A stretch of 64,000 bases of DNA, taken from assembly GCF_000218895.1 (NCBI RefSeq), contig NC_015703.1:1797501-1861500 (forward strand), given 5' to 3'. Under the pieces are notes generated by a model. The model did not search any database, was not told where the DNA came from, and saw only the letters and a list, made by a program, of their open reading frames with translations. This stretch comes from Runella slithyformis DSM 19594. GTDB lineage: Bacteria > Bacteroidota > Bacteroidia > Cytophagales > Spirosomataceae. Made by a program: the position numbers and the translations under genes. Positions 55,835-64,000 of the stretch are shown in pieces; the stretch's first letter is position 1, and each line of letters starts with the position of its first letter.

Positions 55835-57007
55835 ATGATCAACACTCGCTATTTAAACAACAGTCCGGAAGTCCAACTGCGCAATGTCGGTTGGGATTGG
55901 ATGCTCGGGGCCGATACCCTGCCGTATTTGACCAACGAAGTCGTTACCGTCAAATCGTACGAAGTGGAGGCGTATTACAATGCCGCCAATGAGTTATACG
56001 AGATTTATGCGGAGGCAGCCCAACACGCCATTGACCGCAATCTGTGGAAAGAAATGGGAATTCCCGAAAGCCTCGTCGAATTGATAAAACTGACGTGGGA
56101 AGACGACCGTCATTGGCATATCTACGGGCGTTTTGACCTCGCCGGGGGCGTAAACCGGGAGCCGATCAAACTCATTGAGTTTAATGCCGATACCGCTACC
56201 TGCATTCCCGAAACGGCCGTAGTGCAATGGGCGCACCTCAAGGCCAACCACATGGACGAAAGCAAGCAGTTCAACAACGTGTACGAAGCCTTGAAGGAGC
56301 AGTTTGCCGAACTGCGCCGCCGCAACATGCACCTGACACCTACGCTGCTGTTCTCCACCCTGCGCGACGCTCCCGAAGACGACACCAACGTGGCGGTACT
56401 CGGTGAGGCCGCCCGCGAAGCGGGATTTGACGTAGAGTTCAGCTACATGGATGAAGTGGAATTTACCCCCACCGAAGGCATTTTCAAACAAAACCCCCAA
56501 AACGGGAAGTTCGAGCAATTTGACTTTTGGTTTAAGCTTGTGCCGTGGGAATACATCGGCTATGAGGAGCCGGAATTGGCGGAAATATTAACGACCATCG
56601 TTAAAAACGGCAAAGCGGTCATTATCAACCCCGCGTATACGTTGTTGTTTCAATCGAAATATATCCTGAAATTATTGTGGGATCTATATCCTAATCACCC
56701 GCTTTTGTTGCCCACTACGGCCGAGCCGCTGCCCCACAAAGTAAGTGTGGAAAAAGTGCTTTTTGGCCGCGAAGGGGCCAACGTACGCATTCTGGAAACC
56801 AACGGCACGGTCATCACGGCCGCTGACGGCGACTACGGAGATTATGAAAAAATTTATCAGGAATACGTAGAGTTTCCGCGCGACGCCCTCGGTCAACGCT
56901 ACCAGGCCGGCGTGTTCTGGGCAGGCGAAGCCTGTGGCCTGGGCTACCGCCGCGGAGGAAAGATCATTGACAATACCGCCCGGTTTGTGGGGCATGTGGT
57001 GGAGTGA
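55835..57007 (+). CDS. Glutathionylspermidine synthase-like ATP-grasp enzyme
   Basis: A 390-residue synthetase-only protein of the glutathionylspermidine synthase family, which lacks the N-terminal amidase domain of E. coli Gsp. Motifs: VGWDWMLG at the start, FDLAGGVNREPIKLIEFNAD (substrate/metal site), TAVVQWAHL, and the ATP-binding segment FKLVPWEYI with VEKVLFGREGANVRI. Bacteroidota have no known glutathionylspermidine, so the real product may be another amide-linked compound. It shares an operon with the UPF0323 lipoprotein, a pairing also seen in Campylobacter and Helicobacter (from memory). Confidence 0.85.
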   Translation: MINTRYLNNSPEVQLRNVGWDWMLGADTLPYLTNEVVTVKSYEVEAYYNAANELYEIYAEAAQHAIDRNLWKEMGIPESLVELIKLTWEDDRHWHIYGRFDLAGGVNREPIKLIEFNADTATCIPETAVVQWAHLKANHMDESKQFNNVYEALKEQFAELRRRNMHLTPTLLFSTLRDAPEDDTNVAVLGEAAREAGFDVEFSYMDEVEFTPTEGIFKQNPQNGKFEQFDFWFKLVPWEYIGYEEPELAEILTTIVKNGKAVIINPAYTLLFQSKYILKLLWDLYPNHPLLLPTTAEPLPHKVSVEKVLFGREGANVRILETNGTVITAADGDYGDYEKIYQEYVEFPRDALGQRYQAGVFWAGEACGLGYRRGGKIIDNTARFVGHVVE

Positions 57008-57028
57008 AAAATACTGGAAGAATGGAAA

Positions 57029-57292
57029 TCAGGCGGCAGCAGCGGGCGTAATTTTGACCAATAGCTGCGACGCTAATGAGGGTAATTTCAAAAAGCAGCG
57101 AGTGAACTCCGCTCGAAGCAGGGATTGTTCTGCGGGAGAAAGCGTAGCAATCTCCTGCCATAACTTTTGAGTTAATACCTCTTTTTCAGCTTCAGTGTCA
57201 GCCATCAGATAAAGCGTAAAAAAAGTGGAAAAAGTGGGGTCGTCGGTTAAACGATTGACGAATTCCCGAACCCTTGCGTATTTATTAAGCAT
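57029..57292 (-). CDS. Small helical protein of unknown function (second gene of a coupled pair)
   Basis: 87 residues, almost entirely helical, with a mixed charged first half (VREFVNRLTDDPTFSTF, then MADTEAEKEVLTQKLW) and an Ala-rich end (LVKITPAAAA). No signal peptide, membrane segment or named motif. It begins two bases after the stop of the upstream gene, so they are translationally coupled. Convergent with the glutathionylspermidine-synthase-like gene (22 bp). Confidence 0.62.
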   Translation of the reverse strand: MLNKYARVREFVNRLTDDPTFSTFFTLYLMADTEAEKEVLTQKLWQEIATLSPAEQSLLRAEFTRCFLKLPSLASQLLVKITPAAAA

Positions 57293-57294
57293 TT

Positions 57295-57471
57295 TTAATC
57301 CCGTTTAAGCAGTTCATCAATTTCGTTTATTCTATCAAGTATAACATTAACGTACTCGTCAAACTCCTGAGATGACATTGCGACTTTATCTTTATTTTTA
57401 ACGTGAAAATCAAGGATTTCCTTGATCATTTTGCGTTCCTGATGTAATACTTGCCATTCTAGATCATCCAT
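57295..57471 (-). CDS. Small coiled-coil protein of unknown function (first gene of a coupled pair)
   Basis: About 58 residues: MDDLEWQVLHQERKMIKEIL, then a Lys-rich middle, then FDEYVNVILDRINEIDELLKR. It is predicted as two amphipathic helices, a small coiled-coil or bundle. I start at the ATG at 57469-57471 because a promoter element at 57493-57500 overlaps the alternative TTG start at 57495. A coupled partner follows. Such pairs can be toxin-antitoxin-like or structural; neither is shown here. Confidence 0.62.
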   Translation of the reverse strand: MDDLEWQVLHQERKMIKEILDFHVKNKDKVAMSSQEFDEYVNVILDRINEIDELLKRD

Positions 57472-57492
57472 AAGTAGGTAGAAGTCTAATAG

Positions 57493-57525
57493 CAAAATTA
57501 ACGTTTTTGGGCTAACGGCTACAAA
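57493..57525 (-). promoter_or_regulatory. Promoter of the small coupled gene pair
   Basis: Minus strand: TTTG (complement of 57522-57525), 21 nt, TAATTTTG (complement of 57493-57500). Supports the ATG at 57471 with a leader of about 15-20 nt. Confidence 0.68.
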
Positions 57526-57552
57526 TATTCCTATAAATTAAGCCGCTTAATG

Positions 57553-58239
57553 CTACTCCCCCCCACTCACGATCTTCCCATCCGACATTTCAATGATTCT
57601 GTCTCCGCCTTTGGCGAAGTCGGGGTCGTGCGTGACGGTGATGATGGTTTGGTGGTTTTCGTGGGAGATTTTACGAAAGATATCAAAGACCAGGTTTGAA
57701 TTGGTTTTGTCGAGGTTGCCCGTGGGTTCATCGCCCATAATAATCGTGGGGTCGTTGATGAGCGCGCGGGCGATGGCTACGCGCTGCTGCTGTCCGCCCG
57801 AAAGCTTGGAGGATTGTTTGCGGGCGTAATCTTCCATGTTGACCAGTTTCAGCTTATCATAGGCGCGGGCTTCGATCTCTTTCGTACTGTATTTACCTAA
57901 TTTTTGCGCCGGCAGCATCACATTTTGCAACACCGTAAACTCGGGCAATAAAAAGTGAAACTGAAACACAAAGCCCAGATGCTCATTGCGAAAGTCGGCG
58001 AGACGATCCTGGCTTAGCCCGGTGAGGCGATGGCCGTTCATTTCCAGATTGCCTTCATAGTCGGTATCCATGGTGGAAAGGATATACAGCAACGTGGATT
58101 TGCCGCATCCGGACTTACCGATGATGGACAAAAACTCTCCTTTTTTCACTTCAAAGTTGACATTCTCCAGCACCTGAAACTTTTCAGGCTCATAGAAATA
58201 TTTGTTGATATGGCTGGCTTGAAGAACCGTATTGCTCAT
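57553..58239 (-). CDS. ABC transporter ATP-binding protein (LolD/MacB type)
   Basis: A 228-residue ATPase with Walker A GKSGCGKSTLL (Lys, Ser), Q-loop FVFQFHFLLPEFTV, signature LSGGQQQRVAIARAL and Walker B IIMGDEPTGNLD. The last is typical of the LolD/MacB/FtsE group that works with FtsX-like permeases by mechanotransmission. It should energise the permease encoded 81 bp upstream, together with an adaptor and TolC-like channel, all on the same strand. Confidence 0.93.
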   Translation of the reverse strand: MSNTVLQASHINKYFYEPEKFQVLENVNFEVKKGEFLSIIGKSGCGKSTLLYILSTMDTDYEGNLEMNGHRLTGLSQDRLADFRNEHLGFVFQFHFLLPEFTVLQNVMLPAQKLGKYSTKEIEARAYDKLKLVNMEDYARKQSSKLSGGQQQRVAIARALINDPTIIMGDEPTGNLDKTNSNLVFDIFRKISHENHQTIITVTHDPDFAKGGDRIIEMSDGKIVSGGE

Positions 58240-58320
58240 ACTATCTTAGAATTGTTGCGTTGATTATATCACTTCATTACAGGCAGCTTAATTGCCGGAG
58301 TTACCAATCCGACATTCCTG

Positions 58321-59577
58321 CTACCCTCTCAATATCGCTACCGGGTCAATTTTAGAGGCTTTTTTGGAAGGCAAATACCCCGCTAAGATCGTTGTGATCA
58401 AACCGAAGGCCAGTCCCATGACGTAATATTCGGCGCGAAAAATCACGGGAAAGGTCTTGAGACTGATCATATCACCGGTATCAAAAGGGGCAAGCGACAA
58501 CAGGTAACTGATGACAAACCCAATGCCCAAGCCCAATAAACCTCCCGCCAAACCAATGATAATGGCCTGTAACAGAAAGACCGCCACCACGTCTTTGCTC
58601 CCAAAACCCGTCGCTTTCAGAATGGCGATGTCTTTGAGCTTGTTGATGACGTTCATGTTCATGATGTTATAAATTCCGAACCCCGCTACCACCAACAGCG
58701 TCATGGATACGACAAAAGTCATGACATTACGGATTTTCTCCCCCGCCAAAATGGCCTGATTGGCCGTGGACCAATCTTCGGTGTAGGTATTGAATTGTTT
58801 ACTGAGGGTTTTTCCAAAAGCAATGGCCTGTAACGGATCGGTCATTTTGATGTGAATATCGGTGATGTAACTCGCGTCTTTTCCCAAAATCTCCTGCACC
58901 GTGCTGATGCTTGTATAACAGCGAACATTATCCACCGTACCGATACCGAATCCAAACGTACCCACTACGCGCAGGGTGATGTTGCCGCCCAGCGGCGTCG
59001 TAACGCTCACTTTATCTCCTACGCCCACGTTGAGTTTGCGGGCCAGCGTAGCGCCCAGCACAATGCCGTTGGGATTGGCCAACAGCGACTTAAAGCTGCC
59101 CGTTTTGATACGACTGTCCAGGTTATAGAGACGATTTTCGCGCGGGTAGTCAATGCCCGCAATCACCCCCGAGAGCTGAATGGGGCCGTTGTTGAAAAAA
59201 GCCTGCGAACTCACTTCCGGCGAAACACCCAATACCCCCGGCATCTGCTCGATCATGCTGACCATTTGAAGAGCGTTCTTGATGCGGGCGAGCTGCTGCT
59301 TGGGTTTTTGGTGATAGACAATGTTTGCCCGACCGTCTGCTTTATCCACCGCATCCAAAATGCTCGCGCGTTGGGTATTGACTTCGTTATAGATACGTAC
59401 GTGCGGACTGGCGTCAAGCGCGGAATCTTCCAGAAACTGGTTGACCCCCTGCATGAAGCTGATCATGACGATAAACATTGCTATCCCAAACGTCACGCCC
59501 AACATGGCCACCAACGTTTGGCGTTTTTTGGCTAAAAGGTGGGTTTTAGCGATTTGGAAGGAGAGATTGAGGTTCAT
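58321..59577 (-). CDS. MacB/LolC-type ABC transporter permease
   Basis: About 418 residues. One N-terminal helix (AMLGVTFGIAMFIVMISFMQ), a large periplasmic domain (about 45-275), then three C-terminal helices with the FtsX signature (VVAGFGIYNIMNMNV, LQAIIIGLAGGLLGLGIGFV). This four-helix type III layout fits MacB/LolCE. The start used is the ATG at 59575-59577 (MNLNLSFQIAKTHLL). It would form a complex with the ATPase downstream and the adaptor upstream. Confidence 0.9.
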   Translation of the reverse strand: MNLNLSFQIAKTHLLAKKRQTLVAMLGVTFGIAMFIVMISFMQGVNQFLEDSALDASPHVRIYNEVNTQRASILDAVDKADGRANIVYHQKPKQQLARIKNALQMVSMIEQMPGVLGVSPEVSSQAFFNNGPIQLSGVIAGIDYPRENRLYNLDSRIKTGSFKSLLANPNGIVLGATLARKLNVGVGDKVSVTTPLGGNITLRVVGTFGFGIGTVDNVRCYTSISTVQEILGKDASYITDIHIKMTDPLQAIAFGKTLSKQFNTYTEDWSTANQAILAGEKIRNVMTFVVSMTLLVVAGFGIYNIMNMNVINKLKDIAILKATGFGSKDVVAVFLLQAIIIGLAGGLLGLGIGFVISYLLSLAPFDTGDMISLKTFPVIFRAEYYVMGLAFGLITTILAGYLPSKKASKIDPVAILRG

Positions 59578-59626
59578 AGTTTTTGTTTTTGGCAATACAA
59601 CCGGCGAAAAAAGGCTGCTTGGTTAC

Positions 59627-60040
59627 TTATTTTTCTTTCCAAAACTCTTCCACATCTACGGGCAAATACCCACGCTCCTGGGCGATGAGTTCAAGGCCCT
59701 CGATGATGGTTTGATAATCATTATAGGTCACAATGTCTTTTACTTTTTGACGGTAATGGGTTTTTTCCAAAATATCCCGTCGGTCTTTGTACGCATCTGC
59801 GATGCCCTCCCATAGTCCTTTGTCGATCACGGGATGAATCCATTTGAACAGATCGGGACGCCCGAAACCGGCTACGTTGACGGTGGTTTTCAGAAAGAAG
59901 TTCAGCACTTTGGCCGCCCACCCAACAGTTACATTGGGAGTTTCGATGACCATTTCCAACACCGTTTGTCGGTGCCACGCCTCAAATTCAGGTTTGGTAA
60001 TAGGGCAGTCTCCGTCAAAGATTTGAGTATAGTCAGGCAT
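59627..60040 (-). CDS. Unknown 137-residue soluble protein inside the efflux operon
   Basis: About 137 residues starting at MPDYTQIFDGDCPITK; the frame opens four codons earlier, but GGAAAGAGC before this ATG looks like a ribosome site. The rest is mainly helical (FEAWHRQTVLEMVIETPNV, VGWAAKVLNFFLKTTVNVAG, WEGIADAYKDRRDILEKT) with an acidic end (DVEEFWKEK). No signal peptide, membrane helix or metal site. It lies between permease (50 bp) and adaptor genes, so it probably belongs to the same transcript. I cannot name it. Confidence 0.7.
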   Translation of the reverse strand: MPDYTQIFDGDCPITKPEFEAWHRQTVLEMVIETPNVTVGWAAKVLNFFLKTTVNVAGFGRPDLFKWIHPVIDKGLWEGIADAYKDRRDILEKTHYRQKVKDIVTYNDYQTIIEGLELIAQERGYLPVDVEEFWKEK

Positions 60041-60186
60041 TGCTCTTTCCATTTTCAGTAGTGGTATTCTGCCAATTTATCTGTTTACACTTCCCCTTTT
60101 ATTCTATTCCCTTCTTCAGTTTTACACCACGAAGGCCGGCCCTTTTTCAGTTTAACATTTCTCTGTTTAACATTTTTCAGTTCTCA

Positions 60187-61293
60187 CTACTCTTTCACCA
60201 ACACACTCTTCTCCGTCAGGCCGCCTTTTATTTGTACCAATTCGAAGTTTTCGACTCCTTTTTGGATTTTTACCTTTTTCTTTTCCTTACCTTCTTCGAT
60301 CCATACGCTGTCATTACCGACCAAATAGGTTTTCGGAATGGTCAATGCTTTGGGGTTTTGGGAGATGATGATGTTGGCTTCTACCGTCAGGCCATAATAG
60401 GCGGAGGGACGTTCTCCCACAAAATCGGCATCGACCCGAAACGACTGGTCTACTTTATTGAGTTTGGGATAAATCTTGGTGACTTTGGCTTTAAACACTT
60501 TATCGCCGTACGCATCCATTTTGATGACGATGTCCTGGCCCTCTTTAAGTTTGGAAAAATCCGTTTCATCCACCGCCAGTTGCAGATACACGTCGTCGGG
60601 ATTGCCCAGCAGTGCAATGGCCTCACCTTTTCTGACCAACTCTCCGACTTTTTTATACACCTCATACACCCGCGCCGGCTCAAAGCTCCGAATCCGATAA
60701 TTATCGCCTTCGCGGGCGTTAACACGGTAATTAGACCGCGTATTCTGTAAGTCAACGTACAATTGGCTTTTGGTCCTTGCCAAGGCTTTCCGGCGCGCCG
60801 AGACATCATTTTTGGCCGTACGATACGCCAGTTCCACGCGTTCCACATCGGCCTTGGCTGCGGCATTTTGGTCGTACAGCGCCTTGTAACGAAAGTAGTT
60901 GACCGAATCATTTTCCAACTTTGTCAGGGCATTGCGCAGGGCCGCTTCCAATTCCGCCAAAATCGGTGAGCCGTCGGCATAATTGGCTTCTGCCTGCCGG
61001 TAAATATTGGCCGCCGCCTCGGCCCGCGCATCCTGCGAGAGGCTTTCGAGCAAAAACAGCAGTTGATTCGACTTTACCACATCCCCTTCATTGACCGCCT
61101 GCTGCTGCAAATACCCATCGGCATTGGCCACGACCTTGTATTCATTTTTGGGAAACACATTACCTGATGCATAGACCGCTTCGGTAAGGTCTTTATAGGT
61201 GGGCGAAGCGGTTTCGGACTTTGGTTGACACCCCACAAAAAAGAAGGAGAGAATGAGTAAATGAGTGTATGCGTAAATAACGGTCTTTTTCAT
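60187..61293 (-). CDS. Periplasmic adaptor (HlyD/MacA family), lipoprotein
   Basis: A 368-residue adaptor. The N-terminus has a lipobox (FFFVGC) with Cys at about 21. Then come the beta-barrel and lipoyl-like parts (VVANADGYLQQQAVNEGDVV and SFEPARVYEVYKKVGELVRKGEAI), separated by a coiled-coil hairpin of about 120 residues (EAAANIYRQAEANYADG to RKALARTKSQLYVDL). A membrane-proximal domain completes it. It should bridge the ABC permease and TolC. Confidence 0.9.
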   Translation of the reverse strand: MKKTVIYAYTHLLILSFFFVGCQPKSETASPTYKDLTEAVYASGNVFPKNEYKVVANADGYLQQQAVNEGDVVKSNQLLFLLESLSQDARAEAAANIYRQAEANYADGSPILAELEAALRNALTKLENDSVNYFRYKALYDQNAAAKADVERVELAYRTAKNDVSARRKALARTKSQLYVDLQNTRSNYRVNAREGDNYRIRSFEPARVYEVYKKVGELVRKGEAIALLGNPDDVYLQLAVDETDFSKLKEGQDIVIKMDAYGDKVFKAKVTKIYPKLNKVDQSFRVDADFVGERPSAYYGLTVEANIIISQNPKALTIPKTYLVGNDSVWIEEGKEKKKVKIQKGVENFELVQIKGGLTEKSVLVKE

Positions 61294-61325
61294 TGCTATG
61301 AGGTCTAATAATCTCTAATCTGTCA

Positions 61326-62657
61326 TTAATAGGAATTTCTGATTTCCAGCAGCTTGCCATTGATCATTACATCGGCCAGCGTACGGAGGTATTTGTTTTG
61401 GGCATTGAGCACTTCGTTAAACACATTCAGGTATTGGTCATAACTCAGGATGCCGCCTTTGTACTTAATGAGCACCAATTTCATGTTTTCCTCATTCAGT
61501 TGATAGGCCTCCCGGTTGATTTGGAGTGAGTTCAGCGATTGATGATAGGCAATGAGCAAATCCTGCGTTTCGGAATCATACTTTCGTTTTTCATTGTCCA
61601 ACTGCCTCCGGGCAATGTCGGCGTTGATCCGGGCGCGGGCAATACCGCTTTCCCGAATCCGACCGCTGTAAAGCGGCGCTTCAAACCGCAGGCCGGCTAC
61701 GCCGATACCAAACCATTTTTCATTGAAATTCAGGAAATTCAATTGGTTACGCTGCGCCTGCTCGGAATAACGGGCGTAGGCCGAAAGCGTAGGCAGACGG
61801 AGTTTTTGCTCTTTTTTAAGTTGCTCTTTGGCCAACGAAAACTGCGCCGCCCGAAGTTGAAGGCGGGGAACCTCCCCTCCCCCCTCTTTCTTTAAATAAC
61901 GAGAGGAAAGTATATGTTCTTTCTCCTGTAGGGACAGGGGGCCGGGGGATGCGATAATCACGGATGAATCTCCTGCAACCAGCCTCAGCTGATTCAGATT
62001 CTTTTGATAAGCCATTTCATTCTGGTGAAGTACGTCTTCAATGGCCAGGCGCGCAGCACGTACGCGGTTGTATTCGAGTTGATCAATGAGGCCCTTTTCT
62101 TTACGCTCGGCGGCAATGCGGGCAATGCTGTCGGTATTGGCAAGGTTTTGTTGGGTGATATCGATGTATTGCTTTGTAAATACCGTCGCAAAATACAGGC
62201 GTGCCATTTGGGTACTGAGGTCATCCTGCAGGACGAGGGTTTGCAACAGTCCGATTTTTTGGTTGGCTTTGGATAGTTCCACCTCCTGCTTCAGGCCGGC
62301 ATTCCAGAGCGGTACATTTCCTTCCAAGCCTGCCGTGAGGTTGAACGGAACACCGAATTGAATGCTCCGAAACTCCCCTTCTTTGCCTCCGAAAAACTGC
62401 GCGGGGATCAACTGCGTAGGCAGTACAAAGTTATAATCAAAGGCCGTTGTAAATTTTAACTGCGGGAGGAGGGTGCCTTTGGCGGCCGTTACGTTCCACT
62501 GCTGTACTTCGGCGTTTTGGCGCGAGAGCTGAAGGTCAGGGTTATTTTTTCGGACCAACTCAATCGCTTCGTTGACATCCTTCAGCACGGTCTGGCTGAA
62601 AATCGGATGTAAAAATGAGAAAATGAGAATATAACTCAATGATAGCTTTTTCATCAT
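61326..62657 (-). CDS. TolC family outer-membrane efflux protein
   Basis: A 443-residue outer-membrane channel. Signal peptide about 1-21 (FSFLHPIFSQ). Two repeated halves with long helices and strands: NPDLQLSRQNAEVQQWNVTA near 36, then EGNVPLWNAGLKQEVELSK, and in the second half FEAPLYSGRIRESGIARARI, the matching strand/helix pattern. It ends in the family's periplasmic tail. It is the first gene of an operon running TolC, adaptor, unknown, permease, ATPase, a MacAB-TolC-like exporter whose substrate is unknown. Confidence 0.9.
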   Translation of the reverse strand: MMKKLSLSYILIFSFLHPIFSQTVLKDVNEAIELVRKNNPDLQLSRQNAEVQQWNVTAAKGTLLPQLKFTTAFDYNFVLPTQLIPAQFFGGKEGEFRSIQFGVPFNLTAGLEGNVPLWNAGLKQEVELSKANQKIGLLQTLVLQDDLSTQMARLYFATVFTKQYIDITQQNLANTDSIARIAAERKEKGLIDQLEYNRVRAARLAIEDVLHQNEMAYQKNLNQLRLVAGDSSVIIASPGPLSLQEKEHILSSRYLKKEGGGEVPRLQLRAAQFSLAKEQLKKEQKLRLPTLSAYARYSEQAQRNQLNFLNFNEKWFGIGVAGLRFEAPLYSGRIRESGIARARINADIARRQLDNEKRKYDSETQDLLIAYHQSLNSLQINREAYQLNEENMKLVLIKYKGGILSYDQYLNVFNEVLNAQNKYLRTLADVMINGKLLEIRNSY

Positions 62658-62782
62658 GCGGTATGAAGGGTGTTCCTGTGAGGTGGTAATGATGACGATT
62701 CAAAACAACTCTACCTATGACGAATGTCAAAGTCAAGGTTTTTGAAACGGACGAAAAACACCGTAAAGCGGAAGAAAGCCCT

Positions 62783-62790
62783 TACCTTTG
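62783..62790 (+). promoter_or_regulatory. -7 promoter element for the glycosyltransferase gene
   Basis: TACCTTTG (TAnnTTTG), 76 nt before the chosen ATG; no clear -33 box. Confidence 0.5.
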
Positions 62791-62866
62791 CGAATAGGTT
62801 ATCCGTTTTTCAGTAAAAAATTGATTTTTGCTGACGGCTAACCGGTCACCGAACAACCAAACCGCC

Positions 62867-63739
62867 ATGCACGTTACCGGCTTTACTTTTATCCGCAATG
62901 CCCTCAAATTTGACTTCCCGATCGTGGAGGCCATTACTTCGATTTTACCGATCTGTGATGAGTTTGTGGTGGCCGTTGGAAAAAGTGAAGATGATACGCT
63001 CGCTCTTATTCGTCAGATTGACCCCGCCAAAATCCGTATCATCGAAACCGTTTGGGACGAGTCGCTGCACGAAGGCGGCACGGTCTACGCGCGAGAAACA
63101 GACAAAGCGTTTCGGGCCATAGCTGAAAAATCAGATTGGGCCTTTTACATTCAGGGCGACGAAGTGATTCACGAAAAAGACCTTCCAACCATTCAGGCAG
63201 CCATGCAGCGCTGGAAAGACGACGGCGACGTTGACGGTCTGCTATTCAAATACATTCACTTTTACGGTTCGTACGACTACGTGGGCGATTCTCCCCAGTG
63301 GTATCGCCATGAGATACGCATCGTCAAAAACAACAAAAACATCTATTCGTACCGCGACGCGCAGGGATTTCGGAAAGACAATAATCAAAAGCTCCGTGTC
63401 AAGCCCATCGAAGCGAGTGTGTATCATTACGGCTGGGTCAAAGACCCGCGCGTGATGCAGGAAAAACACCTGCATATTCACAAATATTGGTACGACGACG
63501 AGCCCGAAAAACACATTAAAGTATCTTCCGAAGGGTTTGATTATTCACAGATAGATTCTCTGGCAAAGTTTACGGGTACGCACCCGGCGATTATGAACGA
63601 GCGCTTAACCCACCAAAACTGGCAATTCAGCCACGATCTTTCGCATAAAAACCTCAGCCTGAAATACCGCCTGAAACTGTGGGTAGCCCGGCTGACGGGT
63701 TGGTACATTGGTGAATACCGGAACTATAAAATTGTGTAA
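62867..63739 (+). CDS. Glycosyltransferase family 2-like protein
   Basis: About 290 residues. The nucleotide-sugar domain begins HVTGFTFIRNALKFDFPIVE, with SEDDTLALI and YIQGDEVIHEKDL holding the DxD-like site (Gly-Asp-Glu). The second half contains WYRHEIRIVKNNKNIYSY and a His/Trp-rich region (SVYHYGWVKDPRVMQEKHLH). Probably cytoplasmic, adding a sugar to an envelope glycan. I start at the ATG at 62867 and not 13 codons upstream, which would be an atypical extension. It is not next to the export genes at 1-2717, so a link is not shown. Confidence 0.8.
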   Translation: MHVTGFTFIRNALKFDFPIVEAITSILPICDEFVVAVGKSEDDTLALIRQIDPAKIRIIETVWDESLHEGGTVYARETDKAFRAIAEKSDWAFYIQGDEVIHEKDLPTIQAAMQRWKDDGDVDGLLFKYIHFYGSYDYVGDSPQWYRHEIRIVKNNKNIYSYRDAQGFRKDNNQKLRVKPIEASVYHYGWVKDPRVMQEKHLHIHKYWYDDEPEKHIKVSSEGFDYSQIDSLAKFTGTHPAIMNERLTHQNWQFSHDLSHKNLSLKYRLKLWVARLTGWYIGEYRNYKIV

Positions 63740-63796
63740 TGCCGGGATTTTTCACTTGAAACCCTGTTGCACCCGTTTTTTACGTAAACTTGCCTT

Positions 63797-64000
63797 ATGA
63801 AATGGTTTTCAATCCTATGGGCGAGCTATTTGGTGGTTTTGTCGTGCATACCCTGCACCCATCACCATGAGTTGCGTGTGCCTGCTGCCGGGGAAACGAA
63901 AACGATCTCTCATCCAACCGCTCATAACGGCGAAACCGACCGCGACGAAGATGAAAACCAACATCATCACGTTTGCTCGCCTTTTTGCCAATGTACCTGT
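63797..64000 (+). CDS. DUF6660-like His/Cys-rich exported protein, N-terminal part
   Basis: 68 residues visible, running off the right edge. Hydrophobic start (MKWFSILWASYLVVLSCIPC), then His-rich and acid-rich sequence (CTHHHELR, DEDENQHHHVCSP) and a Cys cluster CSPFCQCTC near the edge. This pattern is what I recall for DUF6660, a family found next to metal TonB receptors in Bacteroidota. The metal link is inferred from composition. The rest of the gene and its neighbours lie outside the window. Confidence 0.65.
   Translation, partial: MKWFSILWASYLVVLSCIPCTHHHELRVPAAGETKTISHPTAHNGETDRDEDENQHHHVCSPFCQCTC

Noticed and set aside
58852-59535. 227-codon plus-strand frame opposite the permease gene
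   Set aside because: The minus-strand permease has clear family motifs and the shadow frame has none.
60040-60750. 236-codon plus-strand frame opposite the adaptor gene, rich in Phe
   Set aside because: The Phe-rich composition is the reverse of Lys/Glu codons of the real gene.

Overview
The window looks like ordinary chromosome from a Bacteroidota bacterium, most likely of the order Cytophagales. A Runella/Spirosoma-like genus is a guess from gene content and is not proven. The supporting signs are a gliding-motility GldG protein, a type IX secretion (T9SS) C-terminal sorting domain, a DUF1800/DUF1501 gene pair, TonB receptors with a carboxypeptidase-like N-terminal domain, an atpD-atpC pair apart from the other ATP synthase genes, and many promoters of the Bacteroidota type (TTTG, about 20 nt, TAnnTTTG). 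I see no rRNA, tRNA, CRISPR array, prophage or plasmid gene. The only mobile element is one intact IS4-type insertion sequence at 5063-6516.

Layout. 1-2717: polysaccharide export genes (minus strand). 3155-8146: parE and gldG, convergent, with the IS between them. 8206-11413: a DUF486 membrane protein, a NagB/PIG-L fusion and cutC (minus). 11637-21164: a plus-strand run of DUF1800, DUF1501-T9SS, a MORN-like secreted protein, a TonB receptor behind a palindromic operator, queA, ispD and meaB. 21167-25664: two secreted proteins, one cohesin-like and one an M43 metalloprotease with repeats and a dockerin-like tail. 25918-30429: mtgA, hemW and an OmpA-like protein, preceded by an operon of a PadR regulator and two tandem membrane paralogues. 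30487-35826: an RHH protein and SPFH protein, lysS, a PaaE-like reductase and a cysteine desulfurase. 36025-40275: a YheT hydrolase, small genes, and an ECF sigma factor with a membrane-anchored barrel-like partner. 40303-45259: NmrA, Crp/Fnr, polyferredoxin, atpC and atpD (minus). 45726-54688: a histidine kinase, hemA, a DmpA-type peptidase, an Ig-like secreted protein, a propeller-cupredoxin protein and mdh. 55104-57007: a UPF0323 lipoprotein and a glutathionylspermidine-synthase-like enzyme. 57029-57471: two small coupled unknown genes. 57553-62657: a MacAB-TolC-like efflux operon with an unknown gene inside. 62867-64000: a glycosyltransferase and the start of a His/Cys-rich small protein.

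Most genes are housekeeping or envelope functions. The best leads for something undescribed are: the PadR-controlled pair of tandem membrane paralogues, whose promoter holds an operator-like repeat in its spacer and should give an almost leaderless mRNA; the cohesin-like/dockerin-like secreted pair; the ECF partner that joins an inner-membrane anchor to an outer-membrane barrel-like domain; the two-gene unknown module at 57029-57471; and a GC-rich hairpin island at about 54833-54975. No defence system or other obviously new multi-gene system is visible.
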